64,000 nt of DNA, from the NCBI RefSeq assembly GCF_900580865.1, contig NZ_UTBZ01000060.1:124001-188000 (forward strand), read 5' to 3'. The notes under the pieces are model-generated. The model did no database searches. It saw only the letters and a program-made list of their open reading frames with translations, and was not told where the DNA came from. Below, piece by piece: positions 16,921 to 26,415 of this stretch. Each line of letters starts with the position of its first letter. The first letter of the stretch is position 1. This DNA is from Pseudomonas viridiflava (GTDB taxonomy: Bacteria; Pseudomonadota; Gammaproteobacteria; Pseudomonadales; Pseudomonadaceae). A program made the translations under genes and the position numbers.

Positions 16921-17541
16921 ATGAAATCCAAGCCCAACCACCTGAAATCCGCCAAGCTGCGTAGCAGATCCTCCATAGGGGCTGTTCGCAGTCCTCAGAG
17001 CACAGAGGCCATTCTTGAGGCTGCTGCAGCGATTCTCGAGGAGCGTGGGTATCGAGCATTCACAATGGATGCGTTGGTAGAACGGGCCGGTTCGAGCAAG
17101 CCTACGATCTACCGGTGGTGGAAAAACAAGGGCGCGTTGCTCAGGGATGTTTATGAACGTACCGCCCTGACCTTCGTGACGCAGCCGGACACTGGAGATT
17201 TGAATAAAGACTTGATCATTCACCTGCGCTCACTTTGGAGTTGGTGGCGGACCTCAAGTGCGGGCGAAACATTACGCAGCCTGATTGCCGAGATACAGCA
17301 CGAACCGCAGGCTCTAGAGGAGTTCAGAAAAGAGTTTTTGCCACGTCGCGAGCGTACGTTAAGAAAGATTTTTGAACGCGCTGTAGAGTCGGGCGACATC
17401 GATGAAGGTCCAGCCGTCGAAAGCGCAGTCTCGCTACTTACCGGTATGTCGTGGCTTCATTTGGTAACGGCAAACCTCGATAACCTGGATGACATCGACC
17501 ATTCGGTCTCCGTAATCGTTAAAGGGCTAAGAGCCCGTTAA
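16921..17541 (+). CDS. TetR-family transcriptional regulator
   Basis: 206 residues from ATG 16921. The N-terminal HTH is clear: ILEAAAAILEERGYRAFTMDALVERAGSSKPTIYRWWKNKGALL in residues ~36-80 (shown in part: AGSSKPTIYRWWKNK). The rest is a TetR ligand-binding helical domain. An upstream in-frame TTG at 16837 would add 28 residues but has no homologous look. It lies 95 bp before the exporter operon on the same strand and most likely represses it and itself. Confidence 0.86.
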   Translation: MKSKPNHLKSAKLRSRSSIGAVRSPQSTEAILEAAAAILEERGYRAFTMDALVERAGSSKPTIYRWWKNKGALLRDVYERTALTFVTQPDTGDLNKDLIIHLRSLWSWWRTSSAGETLRSLIAEIQHEPQALEEFRKEFLPRRERTLRKIFERAVESGDIDEGPAVESAVSLLTGMSWLHLVTANLDNLDDIDHSVSVIVKGLRAR

Positions 17542-17636
17542 GTCGCTTTTTTTTGTCCATAACGACACTGACAGTGTTTATTGAATCCTGCCCTATCTTT
17601 GGCCTGATTTCTATTTGCCGTAAGAGAACAAACGTA

Positions 17637-19145
17637 ATGAACAGTTGTAAAAACGAGGCGTCAGCGCACCCACGTTATGGGCTTCCCCTTGCCGCTCGAT
17701 TCTCGGTAGCAGCATTGGTCGTGCTGCTAAGCGGATGCTCCTTCAATGATTTAAAGCCAGTCTCAAGCCTGCAAGAACCCGGAAACGCTAGTGAAACCTT
17801 AGCCGACAGCGGGGCCACGCTATCGCCATCTGCTTGGCCAAATCAAACCTGGTGGAGCAGCTTCAACGACAAACAACTGGATAATCTAGTTGAGGAGGCG
17901 TTGGCACAAAGCCCGACGTTGCGCTCTGCTGCCGCTCGCGTGCGCCAAGCAAACGCGATGGAAGTAATTGAAGGCGCGTCGCTGTTGCCGCGTATCGAAG
18001 CATCAGCGAGCACCACCCGTGAGAGATTTAGTTCAAATGGCACCACCCCTGCCCCGGTTAAAGGCACCTGGCAAAATGTCGATCAGGCAACGCTGAATGT
18101 CGGTTACGAATTGGATTTCTGGGGAAAGAACCGCGAAGCGGTTGAAGCCGCTGTTGGACGCAGAAAGGCGCTTGAAGTCGATAGTCGCGCGGCATCATTG
18201 ATTTTGTCATCGGCCGTTGTACAGACCTATATCGCCCTGCAGGATACGTACGAGCAGTTGGACGTAGCCCAGGCTTTGTTGAACCAGCAAATCGATATCG
18301 AAAAACTCACTCAACAACGATTCACTGCTGAGTTGGGTAGTCAGATCGATATCAAGCAATCACAGGCATCGCTTCCCGCCAGTCGCGCCAATATCGCGGC
18401 CTTGAAGGAAATGATCGAGTTGAACCAGAACAAGCTTGCCTCTTTGTTGGGCCAAGGGCCTGATCGAGGTCGCTCGATCACCCGCCCTCGCATGCTAGCC
18501 AGCAATCACGTGGTGATGCCCAGCAACATTCCAGCCGAACTGGTGGGACACCGCCCCGACGTTGTCGCTCAGCGCTGGCGTGTAGAGGCGTCGGGGCATG
18601 AGATTGAAGTCGCCAAAGCTCGGTTTTATCCCAATGTGAATCTGACAGCCTTCGTTGGTTTGCAAAGCCTTGCGTTCAGCACTTTCAACGATCACAGCAG
18701 CCGAATTCTGGGCGTGTCGCCCGCTATCAGTCTGCCCATCTTTGAGGGTGGGCGTTTGCGCGGCAATTTGAGTGCACAGAACGCGGCTTACGACCTCGCC
18801 GTTGAAAATTACAACCAGACCGTTGTCGATGCGCTTCGCGATATTGCCGATCAGTTGTCTTCGCTTCGTTGGCTGAAAGAGCGAATGGCGCAGCAAGTGG
18901 ACGCGGTCAATACCGCGCAAGCCGCTTCCGATCTGGTCAACCTTCGTTACGGCGCAGGATTGGCAACCTATCTGCAAGTGCTGGCCACGGAGAATGCGAC
19001 CCTGGCCCAGAAGCGCCAACTGGTGACGCTGGAGTCTCGCGCACTGTCGCTGCAAGCGAACCTGAGCCGAGCACTGGGCGGTGGCTATCGCCCGGAACTC
19101 CCTGTCACCTCCCCTGCAAATTCCACCGTAGTTGATAAATCATGA
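17637..19145 (+). CDS. Outer-membrane efflux lipoprotein, NodT/OprM family
   Basis: 502 residues. The signal sequence ends in the lipobox LLSGC (Cys about residue 35), so it is an acylated outer-membrane protein. It contains two repeated outer-membrane-efflux domains with GELGSQIDIKQSQ-like coiled-coil segments, the signature ELVGHRPDVVAQRWRVEA, and LPIFEGGRLRGNL. It forms the trimeric exit duct of a tripartite pump. ATG 17637 is preferred to an upstream TTG. The stop overlaps the next start by ATGA. Confidence 0.9.
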   Translation: MNSCKNEASAHPRYGLPLAARFSVAALVVLLSGCSFNDLKPVSSLQEPGNASETLADSGATLSPSAWPNQTWWSSFNDKQLDNLVEEALAQSPTLRSAAARVRQANAMEVIEGASLLPRIEASASTTRERFSSNGTTPAPVKGTWQNVDQATLNVGYELDFWGKNREAVEAAVGRRKALEVDSRAASLILSSAVVQTYIALQDTYEQLDVAQALLNQQIDIEKLTQQRFTAELGSQIDIKQSQASLPASRANIAALKEMIELNQNKLASLLGQGPDRGRSITRPRMLASNHVVMPSNIPAELVGHRPDVVAQRWRVEASGHEIEVAKARFYPNVNLTAFVGLQSLAFSTFNDHSSRILGVSPAISLPIFEGGRLRGNLSAQNAAYDLAVENYNQTVVDALRDIADQLSSLRWLKERMAQQVDAVNTAQAASDLVNLRYGAGLATYLQVLATENATLAQKRQLVTLESRALSLQANLSRALGGGYRPELPVTSPANSTVVDKS

Positions 19146-20332
19146 CCTCCCCAACACCCTCTTCTTCTGACGCCTCCCGTCCATCCAAGTCATTTCGTCC
19201 GCAACTGCTGCTGATTGTCGCGATCGCGCTGCTCTTGGCCGTCCTGGCGAGCTGGTATTTTCTGGGGCTTGGCAGTGAGTCCACCGATGATGCCTACGTG
19301 GACGGTAATATCGTGCAGGTGACCTCTCAGGTCGGCGGAACGGTGACCGTCATCAGCGCCGATAACACCGACCATATCGATGCCCACGCTCCGTTGGTCA
19401 CGCTCAATGCAGTCGATGCCGAAATCCAGTATCAACGCACTCAATCGAACCTGGCCCGAACCGTGCGACAGGCGCGTACCCAGTATTACCAGGTGCAACA
19501 ACTGGAAGCTGAGGTCAGTCAGCGGCAGAACGACGTGCGCAAGGCTCGGGATGACGTTCGCCGTCGCAGTCAACTCGCCGCAAGTGGCGCTGTGTCTCGG
19601 GAAGAGATCAGCCACGCCGAGGAAGTGCTCAAAAACGCCCTCGCCGGACTCGACGGCACGCGGCATGCCCTGGCAGTGCGTCTGGCCATGGTCGACAACA
19701 CCACGCTAAGAACGCACCCCGACGTGCTGGTGGCCGCGGCCAATCTGCGTGATGCGTTTATTTCCCTGCATCGCACGCAGATCAACTCGCCGGTCAGTGG
19801 CTTGATCACCAAGCGCAGTGTGCAGGTCGGTCAGCGCATCAGTCCGGGCGTTGCTCTGATGTCTGTCGTTCCAATCGATCAGGTGTGGGTGAACGCCAAC
19901 TTCAAAGAGTCGCAGATCGAGGACTTGCGGATCGGCCAACCTGTGGAACTGCACGCCGATGCCTATGCACGCAAGGTGATGTTTCACGGAACCATCGTAG
20001 GGCTGGATGCCGGGACCGGCAGCGCTTTTTCGTTGATGCCGGCACAGAACGCTACGGGCAACTGGATCAAAGTCACTCAGCGCGTGCCGGTCCGTATCGC
20101 TCTACGTCCTGACGAAATCGCCGCGAATCCATTGCGCTTGGGGCTCTCAATGCGTGTGTCGGTTGATACCACCGATACCAGCGGCGAGCGACTCAATAAA
20201 AAGACACCTGCGCAACCTGCTTACAGCACCGATATTTTTGAGAATGAACTCAAGGATGCAAATGACATCGTCGAACAAATAATCAGCGCCAACGAAGACC
20301 GCGGCCCCTCCTCCCAACTGTTGAAACCTTGA
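19142..20332 (+). CDS. Membrane fusion protein, EmrA/HlyD family
   Basis: 396 residues. One N-terminal transmembrane helix (about residues 20-43), then the lipoyl-like motif DDAYVDGNIVQVTSQVGGTV, a long alpha-hairpin (about residues 95-190), and SPVSGLITKRSVQVGQRISPG. It bridges the inner-membrane permease and the outer-membrane duct in the periplasm. It overlaps the genes on both sides by a few bases, so the pump is made stoichiometrically. Confidence 0.9.
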   Translation: MTSPTPSSSDASRPSKSFRPQLLLIVAIALLLAVLASWYFLGLGSESTDDAYVDGNIVQVTSQVGGTVTVISADNTDHIDAHAPLVTLNAVDAEIQYQRTQSNLARTVRQARTQYYQVQQLEAEVSQRQNDVRKARDDVRRRSQLAASGAVSREEISHAEEVLKNALAGLDGTRHALAVRLAMVDNTTLRTHPDVLVAAANLRDAFISLHRTQINSPVSGLITKRSVQVGQRISPGVALMSVVPIDQVWVNANFKESQIEDLRIGQPVELHADAYARKVMFHGTIVGLDAGTGSAFSLMPAQNATGNWIKVTQRVPVRIALRPDEIAANPLRLGLSMRVSVDTTDTSGERLNKKTPAQPAYSTDIFENELKDANDIVEQIISANEDRGPSSQLLKP

Positions 20333-20343
20333 CGAGTCAGCTC

Positions 20344-21864
20344 ATGTATCGGAAAAACGCCGCTTTGCTGGTCGCCGTCGGCCTTTTATGCGCGCTCGAA
20401 TATCTTCAGGCCGGCATGATTGCTTTCGCCTCAGCGCCTATTCGCGGCGAAATAGACGCCAGCCCTGAAGAGTTTACGTTGGTCGCCGCGCTTTATGCGT
20501 GTATCGCCGTGGTGGTTATTTCAAAACAGCGCTGGTTGGTTGAGCGACTCGGCTGGCGCAATTTCATGTTGGGCTCGATCAGCATTTATGTGGTGGGCGC
20601 CTTTGTGTGCGGCGTCAGCGATGATCTGACTTCGTTCACCGTTGGCCGCGTGATCATGGCGTTGGGAGGGGCGTCCTTCATGACGTCCGCTCGCTTGATG
20701 GTCAATCTTCTACCTCCCGGACCAGGGAGATTCGTAGGCGTCAAAGTGTTTGCCACGGGGCTTGCCAGCGGTACGGCTGCGGCGCCTTTTCTGTCATCGC
20801 TGGTGGTGGTCGAAGATACCTGGCACGCCATCTTCTGGCTGCTGATGGCGGGGGCCGTGGTAGCGGGTTTTCTATGTACAAGGTTCTTGCCTGACACGGC
20901 AATCGAAGAGGATGAACGCTCGCCGTCCAGTCCAGCAAACATCTTGCTGCTGTCTGTCAGCACCTTCTTCCTGCTGTATGTGCTGCAGCGTTCCTACTAC
21001 GACTTTTATAACGAGACAGTGATTCTGCTGGCATTCGCTTTGCTGGCGGCTTTGGGTGTTTACATCTTCTTCCATGCCGAGCATGCCAAGCACACACCGT
21101 TTCTCAAAGTCAGAGACCTGATGCAGTCGCGCTACATCCTCGGCGTTTCTTTGTTCTGCTTCACGTACATCGTTCTGGGCAGTAATAACTACATTTTGCC
21201 GTACTTCCTGCAAACCGCCCTCGGCTACTCGTGGGACACGATTGGGACATTCCAAGCGTTTGGTCTTGCCGGTGCTTTGTTGACGTGGATCGTAATGGCC
21301 TTTGTCATACCGAAGCATCCGGGGCCGAAAAAGTTCTTTGTGGCCGGGTTTGCGGCGCTTATCAGCTTTGGTCTGCTTTTGTCATCGCTCACTCCTGATG
21401 CAAACATGTGGGCGAACATATTGCCCGCGCTGATACTCAATGGCTGCTTTGTCATGTTGGTGCTTGCTACCGCCGCCATGCAGACATTTCGCGACGTGAC
21501 GCATCACGACACTTTGTTTGCCCATGCCTATCAGATCAAAAGCATGCTCGGACAGATCGCCATGGCGCTCGGCACAACCGTTGCCACCTTGTTTCTGCAA
21601 TGGCGCACGACGCTGCAGTACAGCAACCTCAACGGGCACTTCAGTTCATCCGATCCGATTTACCAGGCGAACACGCAGTTACTGGCACAGTCGCTCACGC
21701 CAGCTATGGGCGCTGGTCCTGCCAATCAATTATCGGTGATGACGCTGGGTCAAAACCTGCATCAGCAGGCAACTCTGGTCGCGTGCATGGAGTATTTCTG
21801 GGTGATTATCGTGATCGCCAGCATCGCGCTGGGTGTTTCCGTGATTCAGAAAACCTTCAAGTGA
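20344..21864 (+). CDS. MFS drug efflux permease, EmrB/DHA2 family
   Basis: 506 residues with about fourteen hydrophobic segments, as in the DHA2 (EmrB/QacA) family. Proton antiport of hydrophobic compounds across the inner membrane is expected. Two starts are possible: TTG at 20329, overlapping the preceding stop (TTGA), or ATG at 20344; I chose ATG, but coupling makes TTG credible. With the upstream NodT and EmrA genes it completes a tripartite pump; neighbouring aromatic catabolism suggests export of toxic aromatic acids or phenols. Confidence 0.87.
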   Translation: MYRKNAALLVAVGLLCALEYLQAGMIAFASAPIRGEIDASPEEFTLVAALYACIAVVVISKQRWLVERLGWRNFMLGSISIYVVGAFVCGVSDDLTSFTVGRVIMALGGASFMTSARLMVNLLPPGPGRFVGVKVFATGLASGTAAAPFLSSLVVVEDTWHAIFWLLMAGAVVAGFLCTRFLPDTAIEEDERSPSSPANILLLSVSTFFLLYVLQRSYYDFYNETVILLAFALLAALGVYIFFHAEHAKHTPFLKVRDLMQSRYILGVSLFCFTYIVLGSNNYILPYFLQTALGYSWDTIGTFQAFGLAGALLTWIVMAFVIPKHPGPKKFFVAGFAALISFGLLLSSLTPDANMWANILPALILNGCFVMLVLATAAMQTFRDVTHHDTLFAHAYQIKSMLGQIAMALGTTVATLFLQWRTTLQYSNLNGHFSSSDPIYQANTQLLAQSLTPAMGAGPANQLSVMTLGQNLHQQATLVACMEYFWVIIVIASIALGVSVIQKTFK

Positions 21865-22025
21865 TACAGGCTCTTCGGTGCTCAATGCGTTGGCATCGCG
21901 GGCAGCTCTTAATGCTGTTAAATCGAATATATCGATAATCTTCATCCATAAATGCCATACATTCCGCACGTCGATTTGTCGTCAAATACCTTTCCATTTC
22001 AAATACATAACCCTTTGGAGCTGTT

Positions 22026-22679
22026 TTGCACCCTATTCTGCATGAGTTGAAACTGGCCTCTTTCTCATTGTTGCTGAGATTCGGATTTGTCTTCTTTTCA
22101 CTGGCGATGCTCTGGCTGGACATCGCCATTTTTCACACTCAGATTCTCGAGATATCGTTCACCGAAATCAGCCAGGAGTTGATGCTGTTCATTATCGCCG
22201 TACTGTTCTGGACGCTACCGACGAGCAAAGGTCATGCGGGATTCAAATCATTGGCCGGCGGTTTCTTTGCCTGCCTGTTGATGCGAGAGCTGGATGGCTT
22301 GTTCGACCCCATCAGTCATAGCGCCTGGTGCGTGCCGTTCCTGGCCATCGCGACCGTCTGCGTGACGGTGGCCTTGGGCAAAGCCAACCGCCAACAGACA
22401 TTGGCCGACCTCGCTGCGTTCACACAATCCCGCGCATTTGGCGCATTCGCTACAGGCTTTGGCGTGCTGCTGTTTTCACGCGTTTTCGGCATGGGCAGCT
22501 TTTGGCATCTTGTGTTGGGCGAAGGTTACGAGCGCTTGGCCAAGACGACGGTCGAGGAAGGAGTAGAGTTGTTGGCCTATTCAATGTGGCTGGCGACGAC
22601 CATCGAGTATCGCCTGTCAGCCACCTTGGCGCCGGCGTTTGTAGCGCCGAAAAAATTTGCGGAGGCCGCAGGGCATTAA
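22026..22679 (+). CDS. Uncharacterised inner-membrane protein, TTG start
   Basis: 217 residues with about five hydrophobic segments (near residues 14-34, 48-63, 70-85, 100-116, 138-155). The only sensible start is TTG 22026: GGAG lies 7 bases upstream and the next in-frame Met is inside the first helix. I do not recognise the family. It follows the exporter by 161 bp on the same strand and converges on the aldehyde dehydrogenase gene. A role in envelope function linked to the pump is possible but unproven. Confidence 0.68.
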   Translation: MHPILHELKLASFSLLLRFGFVFFSLAMLWLDIAIFHTQILEISFTEISQELMLFIIAVLFWTLPTSKGHAGFKSLAGGFFACLLMRELDGLFDPISHSAWCVPFLAIATVCVTVALGKANRQQTLADLAAFTQSRAFGAFATGFGVLLFSRVFGMGSFWHLVLGEGYERLAKTTVEEGVELLAYSMWLATTIEYRLSATLAPAFVAPKKFAEAAGH

Positions 22680-22695
22680 TCCATACTCTGGGTAG

Positions 22696-22715
22696 ACCGG
22701 CTCCCCAGAGCCGGT
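22696..22715. terminator. Hairpin between convergent genes
   Basis: ACCGGCTC and GAGCCGGT are perfect 8-bp arms with a 4-nt loop, located between the membrane-protein stop (22679) and the aldehyde dehydrogenase stop (22731). No T tract on either side, so termination is likely but not certain. Confidence 0.55.
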
Positions 22716-22730
22716 TCCCGTATCTGGATA

Positions 22731-24182
22731 TCAGAATGGATAAGGCTGGTCGGAAGGTTCGACCGTGACCCATTTCACTTCAGTGAATTCCTCTATCACC
22801 GCGCTGCCGTCGAATCGACCGTAGCCACTGTTCTTCATACCACCGTAAGGGGCTTGAGGCTCGTTTTGCACCGTTGCCCCGTTGATGTGTACGCAACCGG
22901 CATCCAGTCGGCCAGCCAGATCAAGGGCCAGGCTGACATTGCGACTGAAGATGGCTGACGACAGACCGAACGCCGTATCGTTAGCAACTGCCAATGCCTG
23001 CTCCGCGCCTTTGACCCGAACCACGGTGGTGACGGGCCCAAAGGTTTCTTCATCGTAGATATCCATTTTCGATGACACTCGATCCACCAGCGTCGGCGCC
23101 ATCTGCGCCTCCTCTGCCAGACCTCCCACCACAATCGTGGCCCCCTTCCCTACGGCGTCATCCAGCAACTGATTGATGCGCTGTACCGAGCCTTGGGAAA
23201 TCATCGGGCCGATTACGCTGCCAGGATTAAGCACCGGGTTCCCCTGTTCGAGGTCTCGAATACGTTGAGCAAACTTTGCCACGAAAGCATCAGCGACAGA
23301 CTCATCGACCACGAAGCGCTCGGTCGACATACAGATTTGCCCTTGGTACAGAAATGCGCCAAACACGGCAGCGTTGACCGCGCCTTCGAGGTCGGCGTCC
23401 TCTAACACAATAAACGGTGCCTTCCCGCCCAGCTCGAGCAAACAGCGCTTGAGGTACTTCGCGCTGGTCTGGGCAATCATCCGGCCGACGTTGGTCGACC
23501 CGGTGAAATTGACCCGGCGTACCGTATCGTGAGCGATCAGTACTTCAGTTACAGCGCCGGCATCTTCTGGCGCCGAAATAATAAAGTTCACCACGCCAGC
23601 CGGGAACCCTGCGTCATAGAACGCCTGGGCCAGCAGCTCATGAGTGCGCGGGCTGTTTTCTGAACCTTTGAAAATAACCGTGTTACCGCAGGCCAATGGG
23701 TAAGCAATGGATCGCGTACCGAGAATGACCGGACCGTTCCAAGGTGCAATGCTCAACACCGTGCCGGCGGGTTGACGCAAGGTGACTGACAACGTTCCGG
23801 GCTTATCGGTAGCAAGGGTTTCACCCTTGATTTGGGTGGTCAGCGATGCCGCTTCACGAAGCAGGTTGGCCGAAGCCCCGACGTTGAACTGCGACCAGAG
23901 TCGAGAAGCGCCGATTTCTTCAGCCATGACACTGCAGAAAAGCTCCATCTTGCTTTCCAGCGCATCAGCCGCTGCCAGCAGTAGCCGACGACGCTCGGTC
24001 GGGCCCACTTTCGACCACGTTTTAAATGCTTGCTGGGACGATGCAGCGACGCGTCGCGCATCTTCCACACTGCACGCCGCGCCGGTGCTGACAACGTTGC
24101 CACTGACCGGATCGATGCGCTGGTAGGTTTTACCGTCCGAGGCGGCTTGCGCGATATTGTCGATTACGAGTTGAACAGTCAT
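22731..24182 (-). CDS. Salicylaldehyde/aromatic aldehyde dehydrogenase (NahF/Vdh-like)
   Basis: 483 residues, the same length as NahF and strongly similar in remembered motifs: VGPTERRRLLLAAADALESK, TDKPGTLSVTLRQP, APWNGPVILGTRSIAYPLACGNTV, and the end TEVKWVTVEP..QPYPF. Catalytic Glu is in LELGGKAPF and the nucleophilic Cys in GQICMSTER. It oxidises an aromatic aldehyde such as salicylaldehyde, benzaldehyde or vanillin with NAD. It is the last gene of the nahG-catA-adh-aldh operon. An upstream extension in frame exists, but the Met at 24182 matches the family start. Confidence 0.9.
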   Translation of the reverse strand: MTVQLVIDNIAQAASDGKTYQRIDPVSGNVVSTGAACSVEDARRVAASSQQAFKTWSKVGPTERRRLLLAAADALESKMELFCSVMAEEIGASRLWSQFNVGASANLLREAASLTTQIKGETLATDKPGTLSVTLRQPAGTVLSIAPWNGPVILGTRSIAYPLACGNTVIFKGSENSPRTHELLAQAFYDAGFPAGVVNFIISAPEDAGAVTEVLIAHDTVRRVNFTGSTNVGRMIAQTSAKYLKRCLLELGGKAPFIVLEDADLEGAVNAAVFGAFLYQGQICMSTERFVVDESVADAFVAKFAQRIRDLEQGNPVLNPGSVIGPMISQGSVQRINQLLDDAVGKGATIVVGGLAEEAQMAPTLVDRVSSKMDIYDEETFGPVTTVVRVKGAEQALAVANDTAFGLSSAIFSRNVSLALDLAGRLDAGCVHINGATVQNEPQAPYGGMKNSGYGRFDGSAVIEEFTEVKWVTVEPSDQPYPF

Positions 24183-24213
24183 CTTGAAATCCTTTGATGA
24201 GTTTGAAAAAAAA

Positions 24214-25362
24214 TCAGGCTCGGTCGGCAGCTGCCGGCATACGAAGTATCGGTTTGATGGTGATACCGCTCTCGCTATCGGCCATCGCTTCGTTGACCTG
24301 CTCAAAGGTGTAGAACCGGCACAACTTGTCAAAGGGGAAACGCCCTTGCAGGTGCAGATCGACAAGCGTGGGAATAAAGGCGTTGGCGACCACGTCACCC
24401 TGGACGATGCCCATGATGCGTTTGCCCGGGATCATCACGTCGTTGATGTTGAAAGCGACTTCGGTGCCCATCTTGGTCGCGCCGACGATGCCACAGGTGC
24501 CCAGCGTCGTGAGTGCATCGATGGCCTGACGTAGAACTTCCGCGCGTCCGGAGCATTCCAGGCTGTAATTCGCCCCGCCTCCAGTAATCTCGCGAATGCG
24601 CTCAACCGGGTCTTCTTCCCGGCTGTTGATGACGTGTGTGGCGCCGACCTCAAGCGCCAGTTCCAAGCGACTCGGCGTCACGTCCACGGCGATAATGGTC
24701 GTCGCGCCGGCAACCCGGGCGGCCATCACCGCTGCCAGACCGACTGCGCCGGCACCGAATGCAACGAAGCTGCTACCCGCTTCAACTCGTAGGGCCTTGA
24801 GCACAGAACCAGCGCCTGTTTGTATGCCGCACCCCAAAGGGCCAAGCAGTTCCAGCGGTGCTTTTTTCGATACTTTGACCACGTTGCGTTCGCTGGCAAT
24901 CACGTAAGTAGAAAAGGACGACTGGCCGAAGAAGTGATCGTGTATCGGGGCCGCGTTGTCGCAACTGCAGGTGGAGGTGCTGCCGTCGAGGCGACCGCCA
25001 CCGAAATTCAGGGGGTGCATATGGGAGCAATGCGCCGGATGTCCGGTCTCGCATGGCAGACAAAGGCCGCAGGACATGTACGTCATGACAACGTGATCGC
25101 CAGGAACGATGGTTGTCACAGCATTGCCTACGGCCTCAACAATCCCAGCACCTTCGTGGCCCAGAACGATGGGCAGCGGTGTCGGAAAAAGTTGGTCGCG
25201 TACGACCATATCGGTGTGGCAAACCCCCGTGGCAACGATGCGTACACGAACTTCATCGGGACGCGGAACGGCCAACTCGGCACGTTCAAACTGAAGTTTG
25301 CCGCCTGCCTCACGCAAGACGGCGACTTTGACTTCGATAGGCATGAGCGCGGTGTGGGACAT
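24214..25362 (-). CDS. Zinc-dependent aryl/benzyl alcohol dehydrogenase
   Basis: 382 residues of the medium-chain alcohol dehydrogenase family. Catalytic zinc region ATGVCHTDMVVRD and GHEGAGIVEAVG; structural zinc Cys cluster CGLCLPCETGHPAHC; cofactor motif FGAGAVGLAAVMAARVAGA. The pattern is close to XylB/aryl-alcohol dehydrogenases. ATG 25362 has AGAGGA upstream. It would oxidise an aromatic alcohol (for example salicyl or benzyl alcohol) to the aldehyde that the next enzyme turns into the acid, giving the salicylate used by the upstream hydroxylase. Confidence 0.88.
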   Translation of the reverse strand: MSHTALMPIEVKVAVLREAGGKLQFERAELAVPRPDEVRVRIVATGVCHTDMVVRDQLFPTPLPIVLGHEGAGIVEAVGNAVTTIVPGDHVVMTYMSCGLCLPCETGHPAHCSHMHPLNFGGGRLDGSTSTCSCDNAAPIHDHFFGQSSFSTYVIASERNVVKVSKKAPLELLGPLGCGIQTGAGSVLKALRVEAGSSFVAFGAGAVGLAAVMAARVAGATTIIAVDVTPSRLELALEVGATHVINSREEDPVERIREITGGGANYSLECSGRAEVLRQAIDALTTLGTCGIVGATKMGTEVAFNINDVMIPGKRIMGIVQGDVVANAFIPTLVDLHLQGRFPFDKLCRFYTFEQVNEAMADSESGITIKPILRMPAAADRA

Positions 25363-25405
25363 GAACTTATCCTCTTGAATAATGAATGGGTTATCCGGCA
25401 GCGAC

Positions 25406-26344
25406 CTACGCGTCTTGCAGAGCACGCTGGCGATTGCTGCGTTGTTGCGCCTGAGCGCTGGCAGCGTGACGCAACTGGAAATCAAAGGTCATTTGTGCAA
25501 AACGCCCCGACACTTCGTGAGCGATGGATTGGTTTTCGTCATCAACGAAATGCACCTCGCCAATCAAGCCATCCCGGGTGGCATAGGCGAAGTCGTCCCA
25601 GAGATACTTATCGTTGGAAAGGTTGATCTGGGTGGTCAAATGCTCATAACCCGGAGCCGAGACGAAGAAATGAATATGCGCCGGGCGCTGGCCATGCCGG
25701 CCCAGATGGTTGAGGCACTCTTGAGTCGGTCCTTGAGGGTTACAGCCATAACCTGACGGCACGATGCTTTTGACGCGATAACGCCCTTGCGCGTCGGTCA
25801 CGATGCGCCGACGCAGATTGAACGGCGATTGGCTTTTGTCGAAGTGGGAGTAGTTGCCCTTACTGTCGGCTTGCCAAAGATCTACCAGCGCACCGGCAAT
25901 CGGTTGTCCGAGAGTGTCCAGGACCTGGCCGTCTAGAAACATCGGTGTGGCGATAGCGTCTTCGCTGCCATCGTCCATCCGCGCATATCCCTGAGAAAGC
26001 GGCGCGCCGGCCACATACAGCGGCCCCTCGATCGTGCGCGGTGTTCCGCCGCTGCGCCCTGCTTCCGCCTCTTTGGCATCGTTGAGAAGATCAAGGAAAT
26101 GCTCGATCCCCAACCCAGCCATCAAGAGCCCAGCCTCGTTGTTTTTACCCAGTCGATTGATGTACTCGACCCCTGCCCAGAACTCATCTTCGCTGATCTC
26201 AAGCTCCTCAATGAGTCGCGCAGTTTCCTGCAGAATTCGCAGCACAATCTGTTTGCTGCGCGGGTCTCCAGCCTGGTTTTTCATCCCGGCTGCGTCTTGA
26301 AAAAATTCGCGGATTTCAGCGGTTTGGGAAATGCTGACGGTCAT
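25406..26344 (-). CDS. catA: Catechol 1,2-dioxygenase (intradiol)
   Basis: 312 residues, the usual CatA length. The Fe(III) ligands are visible: Tyr165 (GNYSHFD), Tyr199 (SGYGCNPQGPTQ), His223 and His225 (RPAHIHFFVSAPG). The N-terminal helical dimerisation domain (residues 1-100) is present. It cleaves catechol to cis,cis-muconate. It lies between the salicylate hydroxylase and alcohol dehydrogenase genes, so catechol made from salicylate is opened at once. catB and catC are not within the window, so a chromosomal ortho-pathway elsewhere must finish the route. Hydroxyquinol dioxygenase is a less likely alternative. Confidence 0.9.
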   Translation of the reverse strand: MTVSISQTAEIREFFQDAAGMKNQAGDPRSKQIVLRILQETARLIEELEISEDEFWAGVEYINRLGKNNEAGLLMAGLGIEHFLDLLNDAKEAEAGRSGGTPRTIEGPLYVAGAPLSQGYARMDDGSEDAIATPMFLDGQVLDTLGQPIAGALVDLWQADSKGNYSHFDKSQSPFNLRRRIVTDAQGRYRVKSIVPSGYGCNPQGPTQECLNHLGRHGQRPAHIHFFVSAPGYEHLTTQINLSNDKYLWDDFAYATRDGLIGEVHFVDDENQSIAHEVSGRFAQMTFDFQLRHAASAQAQQRSNRQRALQDA

Positions 26345-26415
26345 GATGATTCACCTTTTGTTCTTGGACGCGGACGACGCCAGTCGCTACGGACTGGCGA
26401 GCGGCCGGCAGGGAG

